From Clostridia bacterium (GTDB lineage: Bacteria > Bacillota > Clostridia > Christensenellales > CAG-138): DNA of 64,000 nt. This document shows positions 16,126 through 24,194 of the stretch, one piece after another (position 1 is the stretch's first letter; each line of letters begins with the position of its first letter). Made by a program: the position numbers and the translations under genes. The notes below the pieces were generated by a model. The model was given only the letters and a program-made list of their open reading frames with translations. It made no database searches and had not been told where the DNA came from. The stretch is from NCBI GenBank assembly GCA_017509785.1, contig JAFWOT010000012.1, positions 133,476 to 197,475 of the forward strand, written 5' to 3'.

Positions 16126-16662
16126 ATGGAACAATTCAAGGGAACGACCATAGTCGCCGTCAAGACGGAGCAGGGCTGCGCCGTAGCGGGCGACGGGCAG
16201 GTCACGCTGGGTGAGACTACCATAATGAAGCACACGGCGCGGAAGGTCAGGCGCATATATAACGACAAGGTCGTCGTGGGTTTCGCGGGCTCCGTTGCGG
16301 ACGCATTCTCCCTCTGCGACAGGTTCGAGACGAAGCTCGAGCAGTTCGGCGGCGGCCTCTCCCGCGCGGCAGTCGCGCTCGCGCAGGATTGGCGGAGCGA
16401 CAAGGTCATGCGCCAGCTGCAGGCGCTTCTCATCTGCGCCGATAAGGATGAGCTCCTCATAGTCTCCGGCACGGGCGAGGTGATCCTCCCCGACGACGGC
16501 ATCGCCGCGATAGGTTCCGGCGGAATGTACGCGCTTGCCGCGGCAAGGGCTCTCAGGCAGAACACGGAGCTTTCCGCGCATGAGATAGCAGAAAAGGCCA
16601 TACTCATCGCATCGGATATCTGCGTATATACCAACAACAACGTGATAGTGGAGGACGTGTGA
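16126..16662 (+). CDS. hslV: ATP-dependent protease peptidase subunit HslV (ClpQ)
   Basis: Ntn-hydrolase proteolytic core that pairs with HslU; 178 residues. The catalytic-type N-terminal threonine follows a six-residue leader (MEQFKG, then TTIVAVK), so Thr7 would have to be exposed by processing. Conserved blocks: [49 protein letters not shown]. It is encoded 1 base upstream of hslU. Bacillus CodW has a similar leader but begins MSS; here residue 2 is Glu, so a serine N-terminus is not available. Confidence 0.96.
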   Translation: MEQFKGTTIVAVKTEQGCAVAGDGQVTLGETTIMKHTARKVRRIYNDKVVVGFAGSVADAFSLCDRFETKLEQFGGGLSRAAVALAQDWRSDKVMRQLQALLICADKDELLIVSGTGEVILPDDGIAAIGSGGMYALAAARALRQNTELSAHEIAEKAILIASDICVYTNNNVIVEDV

Positions 16663-16663
16663 A

Positions 16664-18055
16664 ATGCTGACTCCGAAACAGATAGTAGAACAGCTTGACC
16701 GCTACATCATCGGCCAGGACGAGGCGAAGCGCTCCGTCGCCATCGCGCTCAGGAACAGATACAGAAGGTCCCGCCTCAGCCCGGAGCTGAGGGAGGAGAT
16801 CACTCCCAAGAACATAATCATGATGGGTCCCACGGGCGTCGGCAAGACGGAGATATCCAGGAGGCTTGCGAAGCTCGTCGAAGCCCCGTTCGTCAAGGTC
16901 GAAGCCACCAAATTCACAGAGGTCGGCTACGTCGGCCGCGACGTCGACTCCATGATACGCGATCTTGTCGAGGCTTCGATCCGCCTCTGCAAGCAGGAAG
17001 CGTACGAGCGCGTCCGCATGATGGCGGAGGCCGCAGCGGAACAGAGGCTCGTGGATATACTCATGGACGAGGGCTCCGCCAAAAAGCCGAGCAAGGCGGC
17101 AAATTTCTTCGGTCTGCAGATGCTCCTTCCGAAGCCCGAGGGCGAGACCGAGCCCGAGCCCTCCGAGGAGGAGAAACAGTCGAAGCGCCGCAGGCGCGCG
17201 GATAAGCTCGAGGCATTGAGGAAGGGCGAGCTTGAGGAGAGCATAGTCACTGTCGAGGTGGCCGAATCCAATCAGGGCGACAACGCCATGGTCGCCATGG
17301 GGATCGATCTCAACCTCAACGAGATGTTCGGCGGCATGCTCCCCAAAAAGAAAAAGCAGAGGAAGGTCCCCGTCCGTGAGGCGAGGCGCATACTCGTCGC
17401 CGAGGAATCCGAGAAGCTCATCGACATGGATGAGATAATCGACCGTGCCGTCGAACGCGCGGAGCAGGACGGCATAGTGTTCATAGACGAGATCGATAAG
17501 ATCGCGGCCTCCGGCCATATAGGAGGGGCGGACGTCTCGCGTGAGGGAGTCCAGCGCGATATACTTCCCATCGTGGAGGGAAGCACAGTAAATACGAAAT
17601 ACGGCCCGGTGAAGACGGATTATATGCTCTTCATCGCGGCGGGCGCGTTCCACGTTTCTAAGGTTTCCGACCTCATCCCCGAGCTGCAGGGCAGGTTCCC
17701 CATCCGCGTGAAGCTGAACGCTCTCGGAGTGGAGGATTACGAGCGCATACTCACCCAGCCCGAAAACGCCGTTACGAAGCAGTACGAGGCCCTTCTTGAG
17801 ACCGATAACGTGCGCCTTGTTTTTACGGATGACGCAAAGCGCGCCATCGCTGAGGCCGCTTTCGCCGCCAATGAGACGAGCGAGAATATCGGCGCAAGGC
17901 GTCTGCATACTATAATCGAGAACCTTTTGGACGATATCTCCTTCAACGCGACGGGAGAGCACCCTATGATCGAAGTCGTGATCGACAAGGGATACGTCGA
18001 AAACCATCTTAAAATGGCGGCCGGTTCTCAGGATCTAAATAAATACATAGTCTGA
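16664..18055 (+). CDS. hslU: ATP-dependent protease ATPase subunit HslU (ClpY)
   Basis: AAA+ unfoldase of the HslUV protease; 463 residues. N-terminal [22 protein letters not shown] without the extension seen in ClpX. Walker A is [18 protein letters not shown], with the pore motif [11 protein letters not shown] next. A charged I-domain follows at about 130-245, rich in Glu/Lys. Walker B is [12 protein letters not shown], and the C-terminal sensor [13 protein letters not shown] and the terminal YIV fit HslU docking into HslV. codY, often next in Bacilli, is not present. Confidence 0.97.
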   Translation: MLTPKQIVEQLDRYIIGQDEAKRSVAIALRNRYRRSRLSPELREEITPKNIIMMGPTGVGKTEISRRLAKLVEAPFVKVEATKFTEVGYVGRDVDSMIRDLVEASIRLCKQEAYERVRMMAEAAAEQRLVDILMDEGSAKKPSKAANFFGLQMLLPKPEGETEPEPSEEEKQSKRRRRADKLEALRKGELEESIVTVEVAESNQGDNAMVAMGIDLNLNEMFGGMLPKKKKQRKVPVREARRILVAEESEKLIDMDEIIDRAVERAEQDGIVFIDEIDKIAASGHIGGADVSREGVQRDILPIVEGSTVNTKYGPVKTDYMLFIAAGAFHVSKVSDLIPELQGRFPIRVKLNALGVEDYERILTQPENAVTKQYEALLETDNVRLVFTDDAKRAIAEAAFAANETSENIGARRLHTIIENLLDDISFNATGEHPMIEVVIDKGYVENHLKMAAGSQDLNKYIV

Positions 18056-18084
18056 TTTGAGGACTTGAAAAGGAGAACCGCGTT

Positions 18085-19395
18085 GTGAAACGAAGACCCG
18101 CATTTGCAATCATACCGGCGGCTGTACTGCTGCTGACACTCATGGGCTGTTCAAAGGAAGGCGTCCCGGATACTTCCGCTGCGGCCCTGAGCATTGACGC
18201 GGCAGAGATAGTCGGCATACCGTGGGCGCATGCGGGGATCACGGCAGAGCCCGTGGTCGAGCTCAGCGCGGGATACTCAATGACCGATCTCCCGACGGAG
18301 ACCGCAAGCGGCGCCGCTGAGCCTTCCGGGTCTGCGGAAGACTCCGGCTCCTTCAGAGAGATCGAGGCCGCGCAGGCGTTCGTCAGCGCCAACGGCGTAA
18401 ACCTAAGAGAGGGACCGAGCAAGTCCTCCGCCAAGCTCGATAAGCTCTACCTGGGCAGCGCGATCACCGTCACGGGGGAGAACGAGGAGTGGTACCGCGT
18501 CATCTGCGGCGGCACGGAAGGGTATATCGCGAAGCAGTTCGTTGAGTTCGGCGTTTACGTCACGCCGAGCCCCGTTCCCGCCGATTACGTCAGGGATGTC
18601 GATCCTGCTGATGCGTACGTCAACGCGAACGGCGTAAACCTTCGTGAGGAGCCCAACAGATCCTCCGAAAAGCTCGCGAAGCTCTATCTTGGCAACAGGA
18701 TCACCGTCACCGGTGAAAACGACGAATGGTACAGGGTGAAAGCGGGCAAGCTCACCGGTTATATCGTAAAGGAATTCGTGAGCTTCGGCACGTATTCAAC
18801 GCCGAAGCCCACTCCAACGCCGACTCCTAAGCCGACTCCTAAGCCGACTCCGAAGCCGACGAAGACTCCGAAGCCCACCGCGAAGCCTACGAAGACGCCG
18901 AAGCCGACCGCAACTCCCACTCCGAAGCCCACTAAAACTCCGAAGCCGACGAATACCCCGAAGCCGACTCCGACTCCTACTCCTAGGCCGTCGTATTACC
19001 ACGTTTCTCCGGGTCAGTTCTCGGAGGAGGACGTCATGCTCCTCGCCAAATTCCTTCATTACGAGGCGCGATACAATTCCGTCGCGGGGCAGAGAGCCGT
19101 CGCAAGCGTGGTAGTCAACAGGATATTCAACGATTCCGGGCACTTCCCCGATACGGTCAGCGGGGTGCTGTATCAGCACAACCAGTTCGTGCCGGAGGGC
19201 ACGCTCGACAACGTCGTTCCGAACTCCACCGTGATCGCCTCCGCAAGATACGTTTTGCAGGAGCATGGGCCGACGCTCCCCAAGAAGGTGCTCTTCTACA
19301 GGGCTTCCTACCTTGGGACCTCATGGTACAGCTATATGACGTATTACTGCACCATAGACGATAACAATTTCTTTATAGCCATCAGGAATTACTGA
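18085..19395 (+). CDS. Lipoprotein with two SH3 domains, Thr/Pro linker and SleB-like cell wall hydrolase domain
   Basis: 436 residues from GTG 18085 behind AAAGGAGAA. A lipoprotein signal ends at Cys22 (LTLMGC). Two bacterial SH3 domains lie at about 97-155 and 176-234 ([16 protein letters not shown] and [16 protein letters not shown]). The linker 239-302 is almost only Thr, Pro and Lys in TPKPT-type repeats. The C-terminal domain (312-436) is a Hydrolase_2/SleB-like catalytic domain: [20 protein letters not shown] with the expected catalytic Glu327, then QFVPEG and [11 protein letters not shown]. Probable role: peptidoglycan cleavage at the outer membrane-facing wall, possibly in spore germination. 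Substrate and timing are inferred. Confidence 0.88.
   Translation: MKRRPAFAIIPAAVLLLTLMGCSKEGVPDTSAAALSIDAAEIVGIPWAHAGITAEPVVELSAGYSMTDLPTETASGAAEPSGSAEDSGSFREIEAAQAFVSANGVNLREGPSKSSAKLDKLYLGSAITVTGENEEWYRVICGGTEGYIAKQFVEFGVYVTPSPVPADYVRDVDPADAYVNANGVNLREEPNRSSEKLAKLYLGNRITVTGENDEWYRVKAGKLTGYIVKEFVSFGTYSTPKPTPTPTPKPTPKPTPKPTKTPKPTAKPTKTPKPTATPTPKPTKTPKPTNTPKPTPTPTPRPSYYHVSPGQFSEEDVMLLAKFLHYEARYNSVAGQRAVASVVVNRIFNDSGHFPDTVSGVLYQHNQFVPEGTLDNVVPNSTVIASARYVLQEHGPTLPKKVLFYRASYLGTSWYSYMTYYCTIDDNNFFIAIRNY
18799..18990 (+). repeat. Tandem Thr-Pro-Lys codon repeat region (protein linker)
   Basis: About 190 bases of imperfect tandem repeats built from CCGAAGCCGACTCC-like units, all in frame, encoding residues 239-302 of the SleB-like hydrolase. 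Synonymous variation between units suggests selection on the amino acids. Such tracts are prone to copy-number change. Confidence 0.85.
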
Positions 19396-19405
19396 GAGGG
19401 TGAAC

Positions 19406-19867
19406 ATGTTCAATATAGTGTTGGTCGAACCCGAGATCCCGCAGAACACTGGCAATATCTCGAGGACCTGCGCCGTTACGGGGTGCCGGCTGCACCTCGT
19501 GCGTCCGCTTGGGTTTTCCGTCGATGACAGGCAGCTGAAGAGGGCGGGTCTCGATTACTGGAAGGATCTTGAGATCTTTTATTACGACAGCTTCGAAGAG
19601 GTGGAGGACAAGCACCCCGGCGCAAGGTTCCACCTTTTTTCCACGCATGCAGAAAAGAATTATGCGGAGGCCGAATACCGCGAGGGTGATTTCCTCGTTT
19701 TCGGCAAGGAAACGGCCGGTCTGGGCGAAAGGATACTTTCCTCCCGCAGGGATAGGACCGTCCGCATACCGATGCGCCCGAACGAGAGGTCGCTGAACCT
19801 TTCCAATTCGGCGGCGATAGCGGTTTACGAGGCGTTTCGTCAGAACGGTTTCAAGGGAATGATTTGA
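19406..19867 (+). CDS. trmL: tRNA (cytidine/uridine-34-2'-O)-methyltransferase TrmL
   Basis: SPOUT-class 2'-O-methyltransferase acting on the wobble base of certain leucine tRNAs; 153 residues. It starts MFNIVLVEPEIPQNTGNISR. The knot motifs are VFGKETAGLGERIL and RIPMRPNERSLNLSNSAAI, specific for TrmL. The ATG at 19406 is preferred over the GTG at 19400 because GAGAGG (19394-19399) is correctly spaced for it. It follows the hydrolase gene by 10 bases. Confidence 0.95.
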   Translation: MFNIVLVEPEIPQNTGNISRTCAVTGCRLHLVRPLGFSVDDRQLKRAGLDYWKDLEIFYYDSFEEVEDKHPGARFHLFSTHAEKNYAEAEYREGDFLVFGKETAGLGERILSSRRDRTVRIPMRPNERSLNLSNSAAIAVYEAFRQNGFKGMI

Positions 19868-19880
19868 AGAGGTGCATATC

Positions 19881-20540
19881 ATGAGCGTTTTGGAATGTAT
19901 CGGAAAAAGCAAGATAATCGCGATATCAAGGGGCTTCTACGGCGAGGAGCTCATTAAGGCCGCTTCCGCCCTTTATGATGGGGGCATACGCGCTTTTGAA
20001 GTCACTTTTGAGCAGGATAAGATCGTCGGACGTTCATCCGAAGCTCTCGCACGAACGTGCGACGCCATCATACGATTGTCCGAGACCCTTCCGGAGGACG
20101 CCGTTATCGGCGCCGGCACCGTCATGGACGTGGAGCAGGTAAGGCTCGCCCATGATGCGGGCGCGGGTTTTATAATCTCGCCCAACACGGATGATTCCGT
20201 TATCGAGAAAACGAAGCATCTCGGCATGGTCTCCATACCGGGGGCGATGACGCCCACCGAGATCGTCCACGCCCATTCCTGCGGAGCGGATATTGTAAAG
20301 CTTTTCCCCGCGGGCGTGCTCGGTCCCGAATATTTCAAGGCAATAAAAGCTCCTCTCGCGCATATCGCCATAGCCGCCGTCGCCGGCATTGACAAGCGCA
20401 ACATAGCGCTTTTCGAAAGGGCGGGTGCGGCCGCATACGGCGTCAGCAGCACGCTTTTCATTCCGTCCGCCATTCGCGCCGGCGATTTCCGACGCCTGAC
20501 CGGATCTGCGGAGGAGCTCATCGCGGCTGTGAGATCTTGA
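19881..20540 (+). CDS. eda: 2-keto-3-deoxy-6-phosphogluconate aldolase (KDPG/KHG aldolase)
   Basis: Class I aldolase of 219 residues that cleaves KDPG to pyruvate and glyceraldehyde 3-phosphate. The Schiff-base lysine is in CGADIVKLFPAGVLGP, a catalytic glutamate is in FEVTFEQD, and GAGTVMDVEQVRLAHDAGAGFI is the conserved core. The start at 19881 follows GAAGAGGTG. No kdgK, edd or sugar-acid genes are nearby, so it probably serves sugar-acid catabolism from elsewhere, or 4-hydroxy-2-oxoglutarate metabolism. A strong terminator follows. Confidence 0.92.
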   Translation: MSVLECIGKSKIIAISRGFYGEELIKAASALYDGGIRAFEVTFEQDKIVGRSSEALARTCDAIIRLSETLPEDAVIGAGTVMDVEQVRLAHDAGAGFIISPNTDDSVIEKTKHLGMVSIPGAMTPTEIVHAHSCGADIVKLFPAGVLGPEYFKAIKAPLAHIAIAAVAGIDKRNIALFERAGAAAYGVSSTLFIPSAIRAGDFRRLTGSAEELIAAVRS

Positions 20541-20557
20541 TCACCTTTCTGTTTTTT

Positions 20558-20579
20558 GCCCCTTTCACGGGGCTTTTTT
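20558..20579 (+). terminator. Rho-independent terminator after eda
   Basis: GCCCC (20558-20562), loop TTTCAC, GGGGC (20569-20573), then TTTTTT. It ends the run that begins upstream of hslV and isolates the spore genes. Confidence 0.85.
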
Positions 20580-20597
20580 GTTTTGCGCGGCGAAACA

Positions 20598-20627
20598 GAA
20601 TACAATTTGCGACGGCGCGGCAGAATA
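20598..20627 (+). promoter_or_regulatory. Possible sigma-G type promoter for spoVAD-spoVAE
   Basis: GAATA (20598-20602), 18 bases, CAGAATA (20621-20627). The latter matches the sigma-G -10 consensus CATAMTA at six of seven positions. No sigma-A promoter was seen in this gap. Forespore expression is what is known for spoVA genes, so the assignment is plausible but rests on short motifs. Confidence 0.4.
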
Positions 20628-20655
20628 ATACGGATAAAACAGGAGGGAAACCGTG

Positions 20656-21693
20656 ATGAAAAAGAAGATCGGAACGCAATCGTTTATATTGCCGTCATGC
20701 CCGCGGATCGTTTCCTCGGGCGTATTCGTCGGGCCGAAGGAGGGCGAGGGCCCCCTTGGGCGGCTGTTTGATACCGTTGTCAAGGATGATACCCTCGGTC
20801 TCGACAGCTTCGAGCAGGCGGAGAGCAGAATGCTCGAAAGCTCCGTCAGGCTGGCCCTTTCGAAGATCGGCTGTTCCCCGGCAGACGCCGATCTCTTCAT
20901 GGGAGGCGATCTGCTCAGTCAGATCATCTCGGCGGGCTTCGCGGCAAGGGAGCTCCGCACGCCCTTCCTCGGCATGTACGGAGCCTGTTCCACCATGGCG
21001 GAGAGCCTTATAACGGCTTCGATGCTTACGGACGGGGGCTTCTCGGAGCTTTCCGTGTGCGGGGCGAGCAGCCATTTTTCCTCCTCCGAAAGGGAGTTTC
21101 GCTATCCGCTCGAGATGGGTACGCAGACGACGCCGACCTCACAGCGTACAGTGACGGGGGCGGGAGCCGTCGCCGTAGCTTCCGAAGGAAGAAAACTGCC
21201 CGGATCCGGATATTCCACTGTAAGGATAACGGGCGGAACTGTCGGACGAGTGTGCGATTACGGCATCACGGACGCATCCAACATGGGCGCGGCTATGGCG
21301 CCGGCCGCAGCTTCGACGATCTGCGCGCATCTTGACGATCGCGAACTCCCGCCGGAGCATTATTCACGCATATTCACAGGGGATCTCGGTTCGTTCGGTT
21401 CAGAGCTTCTTTATGAGCTCTGCCTTTCGAAAGGCTATGATATAAGCCGGGTGCACGAGGATTGCGGGTGTATGATATTCTCGCCGGAGCAAAAGGTCGT
21501 CTGCGGGGGCAGCGGCTGCGGCTGCTGCGCAAGTGTGCTTTGCGCAGAGATACTGCCGGGTCTGGAGAGCGGAAAGTATGAACGCGTGCTGTTCGTTGCG
21601 ACAGGTGCGCTTCTGAGCCCGATCTCTGCTCTTCAGGGGGAAAGCATACCCGCTGTCGCGCACGCTGCCGTGCTTGAAAGGATGGAAGCATGA
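20656..21693 (+). CDS. spoVAD: Stage V sporulation protein AD
   Basis: Thiolase-fold protein of the SpoVA channel that moves Ca-dipicolinate into and out of the spore; 345 residues. Conserved features: the start around KIGTQSFILP, ADLFMGGDLLSQI, FLGMYGACSTMAESL (the thiolase-like Cys region), VCGASSHFSSSEREFRYPLE and GAVAVASEG. The ATG at 20656 follows AGGAGGG (20641-20647); a GTG at 20653 is in the same frame. spoVAC, usually directly upstream, is missing here. It overlaps spoVAE by 4 bases. Confidence 0.95.
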   Translation: MKKKIGTQSFILPSCPRIVSSGVFVGPKEGEGPLGRLFDTVVKDDTLGLDSFEQAESRMLESSVRLALSKIGCSPADADLFMGGDLLSQIISAGFAARELRTPFLGMYGACSTMAESLITASMLTDGGFSELSVCGASSHFSSSEREFRYPLEMGTQTTPTSQRTVTGAGAVAVASEGRKLPGSGYSTVRITGGTVGRVCDYGITDASNMGAAMAPAAASTICAHLDDRELPPEHYSRIFTGDLGSFGSELLYELCLSKGYDISRVHEDCGCMIFSPEQKVVCGGSGCGCCASVLCAEILPGLESGKYERVLFVATGALLSPISALQGESIPAVAHAAVLERMEA

Positions 21694-22058
21694 GCTCTTT
21701 TACGGACTATGTCGTGGTATTCGCGGTCGGAGGGGCGCTGTGCACGATAGGGCAGCTCCTCATCAGCCTCACGCGGCTGACCCCCGCAAGAGTGCTCGTC
21801 CTATTTGTAACGGGAGGCGTACTGCTGACGGCCATTGGGTTATACGAGCCCCTCATTCGATTCGCCGGAGCGGGCGCGACCGTGCCTTTGACAGGCTTCG
21901 GTTATTCGCTTGCGAAGGGAGCAATGGAAGGCGCAAGGGAGGCGGGCGTTATAGGCGCGCTCTCCGGCGGCATAAAAAACACCGCCGCGGGCATCGCGGC
22001 GGCGGTAATATTCGGATTTGCTTCGGCCCTCATATTCAGGCCGAAGACCAAATCATGA
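21690..22058 (+). CDS. spoVAE: Stage V sporulation protein AE (SpoVAEb type)
   Basis: Small membrane protein of 122 residues with about four hydrophobic segments, the usual partner of SpoVAD in the dipicolinate channel. Typical stretches: VGGALCTIGQLLI, LTPARVLVLFVTGGVLLTAIG, GATVPLTGFGYSLAKGAMEG. It is coupled to spoVAD by an ATGA overlap. The 3' end overlaps the convergent VanW-family gene by 6 bases, with no terminator between them. Confidence 0.93.
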   Translation: MSSFTDYVVVFAVGGALCTIGQLLISLTRLTPARVLVLFVTGGVLLTAIGLYEPLIRFAGAGATVPLTGFGYSLAKGAMEGAREAGVIGALSGGIKNTAAGIAAAVIFGFASALIFRPKTKS

Positions 22059-23594
22059 GTTCGGATCGGGCGGCTCGAGCCTGTACGCGTTGCTGAGGAC
22101 GTCGACGTTCGGATCGAACCCGGGCCAGACGCAGATGCGCTTCGGGTGCATGCGGTAGACGGACGTTGCGACCTTCTTGGGTTCGCCGACGGGGGTGCTG
22201 CCCTTATAATACTGGACGTAGGACTGGTACTTATAACCGGTCTTCGCGTAGTTCTGAACGTACCAGTAATTCGGCGCCAGATTCCTGTCCACGATGTACT
22301 CGGTCTCTGTGGGAGGGATCTCCTCGACGAGCTCTGCATAGAAGTCGATCTTTGTAAAACGGGAGGGGAACGGATCACCCCAGATCTCACAGTTTACGGT
22401 CTGCTTTCTGGAATCGACCCACATGAATATGTAGACGGGATGCTTCGTGTTGTTGGCGAATTTGAAATCGGGCCCGCCGGTGGAGATGGTCGCGTCAAGC
22501 CCCCAGGGGACGTAACCCACGTGCGAGGAGTGGTTGATCCTGTAAACGACCTCGAGATCCGCCCGCACCACCGCGTTATACAGCGTGGAGGAGACGTGGC
22601 AGACTCCGCCGCCGGGGGAATCGACGCTGATAGCGCCGCCCGCGATGAACCCGGGAGCGGGCAGCCAGCCGCCGGCTTCCGTGCGGGGTCCGAGACAATC
22701 GTTGATGGAGAACTTGTATTTCTTGCCCGAATCCTTTGAATAGAGTATAGTTCCGTTGACAAGGTCGCAGGCCTTGATGATGTTGGCGACGCGGTTCGGC
22801 GCGTTATAGGGAGAGTGGGAATAACTGCTCTTATAAGAGGCGCGGAGCACCACGCTGTTTTCAAGATCGGACTTTTTGATAGCCGGTTCGACTTCCTCGC
22901 CCGTGATGGTGATAACGCCGTAATCGGCGGCCTTCGCGCGGGAGATTATTTCGTTGACAGCCTCTTCGGTATGGGCCCTGTAGCCGTTCTTGCCGCCCTT
23001 GATCTTGAACCTGTCACCGCCGTTCTTGACGCTGTTGGGATTGGGCTTCATGGAGGCGTTGACGGGCTCCACGTTGAGGGATTCCGCAGCCTCGGTGACG
23101 ACCTCGGCCATCCTGTCGACGTCTGGAGTCACGGTGCAGCTGATCGTGTATTCGAGGCCGTTCTGCTGCAGCTCGTTGATCTTGCTGCGCAGTTCCTCGT
23201 AACTGCCGTCCTGGGCGATTAGCATGGCTTCCTCAAGGACTTTGTCAGTGTCGTAAGAAACGGTAAAATAATCCCTTCCGATATCCACTTCGCCGTCCTC
23301 GCCGTATTTGACGGTAAAGCCGATCTCACCGACGAGGCTCTCCTCAACGGGCTCTAACGCCCTGCGCGCCTCGTCCATGCTCATCCCTCCGACGGAAACC
23401 CCGTTCACGGTTATTCCGTCGCGGAAGACGCCGTCAAGCAGGAGCGCCTGACGCTTCTGCTCAATGGAGTCGTTGATGCTCTCCGCGTATTTATCCATGC
23501 TGCCCGCAAGCGACCCGCCGACGAACCTGTAAGCGAAGAAAATCGCCGCGGCGCTCAGCATCACGGATAAAGCGTATTTGATGATCTTATTCAT
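22053..23594 (-). CDS. VanW family protein with peptidoglycan-binding-like domain (first copy)
   Basis: 513-residue protein anchored by an N-terminal helix (about 6-26). Two YoaR/PG_binding_4-like segments follow (DGITVNGVSVGGMSMDEARR at about 58). The VanW domain lies at about 285-410, with LGPRTEAGGWLPAPG, SPGGGVCHVSSTLYNAVV and NHSSHVGYVPWGLDATIS. A short tail ends in PPDPNS. VanW proteins are common in Clostridia, and their biochemical role is not established; some are tied to glycopeptide-resistance clusters, which are not present here. A good promoter lies upstream. A related protein is encoded at 53177. Confidence 0.88.
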   Translation of the reverse strand: MNKIIKYALSVMLSAAAIFFAYRFVGGSLAGSMDKYAESINDSIEQKRQALLLDGVFRDGITVNGVSVGGMSMDEARRALEPVEESLVGEIGFTVKYGEDGEVDIGRDYFTVSYDTDKVLEEAMLIAQDGSYEELRSKINELQQNGLEYTISCTVTPDVDRMAEVVTEAAESLNVEPVNASMKPNPNSVKNGGDRFKIKGGKNGYRAHTEEAVNEIISRAKAADYGVITITGEEVEPAIKKSDLENSVVLRASYKSSYSHSPYNAPNRVANIIKACDLVNGTILYSKDSGKKYKFSINDCLGPRTEAGGWLPAPGFIAGGAISVDSPGGGVCHVSSTLYNAVVRADLEVVYRINHSSHVGYVPWGLDATISTGGPDFKFANNTKHPVYIFMWVDSRKQTVNCEIWGDPFPSRFTKIDFYAELVEEIPPTETEYIVDRNLAPNYWYVQNYAKTGYKYQSYVQYYKGSTPVGEPKKVATSVYRMHPKRICVWPGFDPNVDVLSNAYRLEPPDPNS

Positions 23595-23623
23595 GCTTCA
23601 CCTCACAAACTTCCCCCAATGAC

Positions 23624-23652
23624 ATTATAGCATAAAGCATCCGAAAAGTGAA
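23624..23652 (-). promoter_or_regulatory. Promoter of the first VanW-family gene
   Basis: Read on the minus strand: TTCACT (23652-23647), 17 bases, TATAAT (23629-23624) with an extended -10 TG. The mRNA leader is about 25 bases and carries a GAGGTG ribosome-binding site before the ATG at 23594. Confidence 0.75.
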
Positions 23653-23697
23653 TCGGAAAATTGAAAATTTTAACAAATTTTTAAAGAGGGGAGGGCT

Positions 23698-23880
23698 GTG
23701 CCCGAAAACAACTCTGACGACCGCCGCGGAGGCGCACGAAAAGAGGATATCTTTCACCATGAATCGATGAGGTTTCCCAAAGCCGACGCCTTTGCCGGAA
23801 CGCGAAGGGGGCGGCGCAAAAAAAGATTTATAGAATTTTCTTTAAAATGGATATTGACAACCACGGAAAAAGATGTATAA
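23698..23880 (+). CDS. Doubtful small ORF, unknown
   Basis: Open frame of 60 residues from GTG 23698, directly behind a strong purine-rich GAGGGGAGGG. The peptide is very basic in its second half (TRRGRRKKRFIEF) and starts MPENNSDDRRGGARKED. I recognise no family. The spacing between the purine tract and the GTG is short, no clear promoter precedes it, and its end runs into the tRNA-Tyr promoter. It may be a real small protein or chance; the rest of 23653-23853 holds nothing else. Confidence 0.22.
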   Translation: MPENNSDDRRGGARKEDIFHHESMRFPKADAFAGTRRGRRKKRFIEFSLKWILTTTEKDV

Positions 23881-23881
23881 T
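23854..23881 (+). promoter_or_regulatory. Promoter of tRNA-Tyr
   Basis: TTGACA (23854-23859), 16 bases, TATAAT (23876-23881). Transcription would start about 15 bases before the mature tRNA 5' end at 23903. Confidence 0.8.
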
Positions 23882-23902
23882 AACATCGTTGCGATCGAAT
23901 AC

Positions 23903-23987
23903 GGACGGGTTCCCGAGCGGCCAAAGGGAGCGGACTGTAAATCCGTTGTCACAGACTACGATGGTTCGAATCCATCCCCGTCCACCA
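23903..23987 (+). tRNA. tRNA-Tyr (GTA)
   Basis: 85 bases including an encoded CCA. The acceptor GGACGGG pairs with CCCGTCC. Anticodon GTA is at 23937-23939 in the loop CTGTAAA. A long variable arm makes it a class II tRNA, and the T loop is GTTCGAATC, as expected for tyrosine. It has its own promoter and a 16-bp terminator hairpin starting at the base after CCA. Its last 20 bases are repeated at 24131-24150. Confidence 0.95.
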
Positions 23988-24022
23988 AATAACAGAACGG
24001 CACAGCGTGCCGTTCTGTTATT
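23988..24022 (+). terminator. Perfect 16-bp hairpin after tRNA-Tyr
   Basis: AATAACAGAACGGCAC (23988-24003), loop AGC, and the exact complement at 24007-24022. It begins directly after the tRNA CCA. It ends in TTATTT rather than a long U tract, so it may act both as terminator and as a 3'-processing structure. Confidence 0.75.
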
Positions 24023-24130
24023 TCGTGCAAGAGACTATTCGAGCCATCGAGAATTCGTAAAGAGAATTCTCACAAAGCTTCGCGCGCGCAAGCAGCTGCC
24101 GCGCTTGACAAACAGCTAAGCGCGGGTTCA

Positions 24131-24150
24131 GAATCCATCCCCGTCCACCA
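24131..24150 (+). repeat. Exact 20-base duplicate of the tRNA-Tyr 3' end (att-like scar)
   Basis: GAATCCATCCCCGTCCACCA occurs here and at 23968-23987, the 3' end of tRNA-Tyr including CCA. The bases just upstream (GGGTTCA) also resemble the T arm with a two-base insertion. No 5' half of a tRNA is present, so it is not a second gene. Between the copies (24023-24130) there is no coding sequence, only short inverted pairs such as GAGAATTC. Integrating elements that use tRNA 3' ends leave such duplications; here at most 143 bases of cargo remain. Confidence 0.7.
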
Positions 24151-24155
24151 ACAAA

Positions 24156-24187
24156 AAACCTCTTTTGTCTGCCTGCAAAAGAGGTTT
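24156..24187 (+). terminator. 12-bp hairpin, terminator-like, after the tRNA duplicate
   Basis: AAACCTCTTTTG (24156-24167), an 8-base loop, and the complement CAAAAGAGGTTT (24176-24187), followed by CTTG. A-tract and T-tract arms could stop transcription from both sides. It marks the border between the tRNA duplicate and the hairpin array. Confidence 0.6.
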
Positions 24188-24194
24188 CTTGAAC

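Noticed and set aside
18799..18990. Tandem repeats resembling a repeat array
   Set aside because: The units are in frame with a secreted protein and encode a Thr/Pro linker; there are no spacers as in CRISPR.
24131..24150. Second tRNA gene
   Set aside because: Only the 3' 20 bases of tRNA-Tyr are present; no D arm, anticodon arm or 5' acceptor strand.
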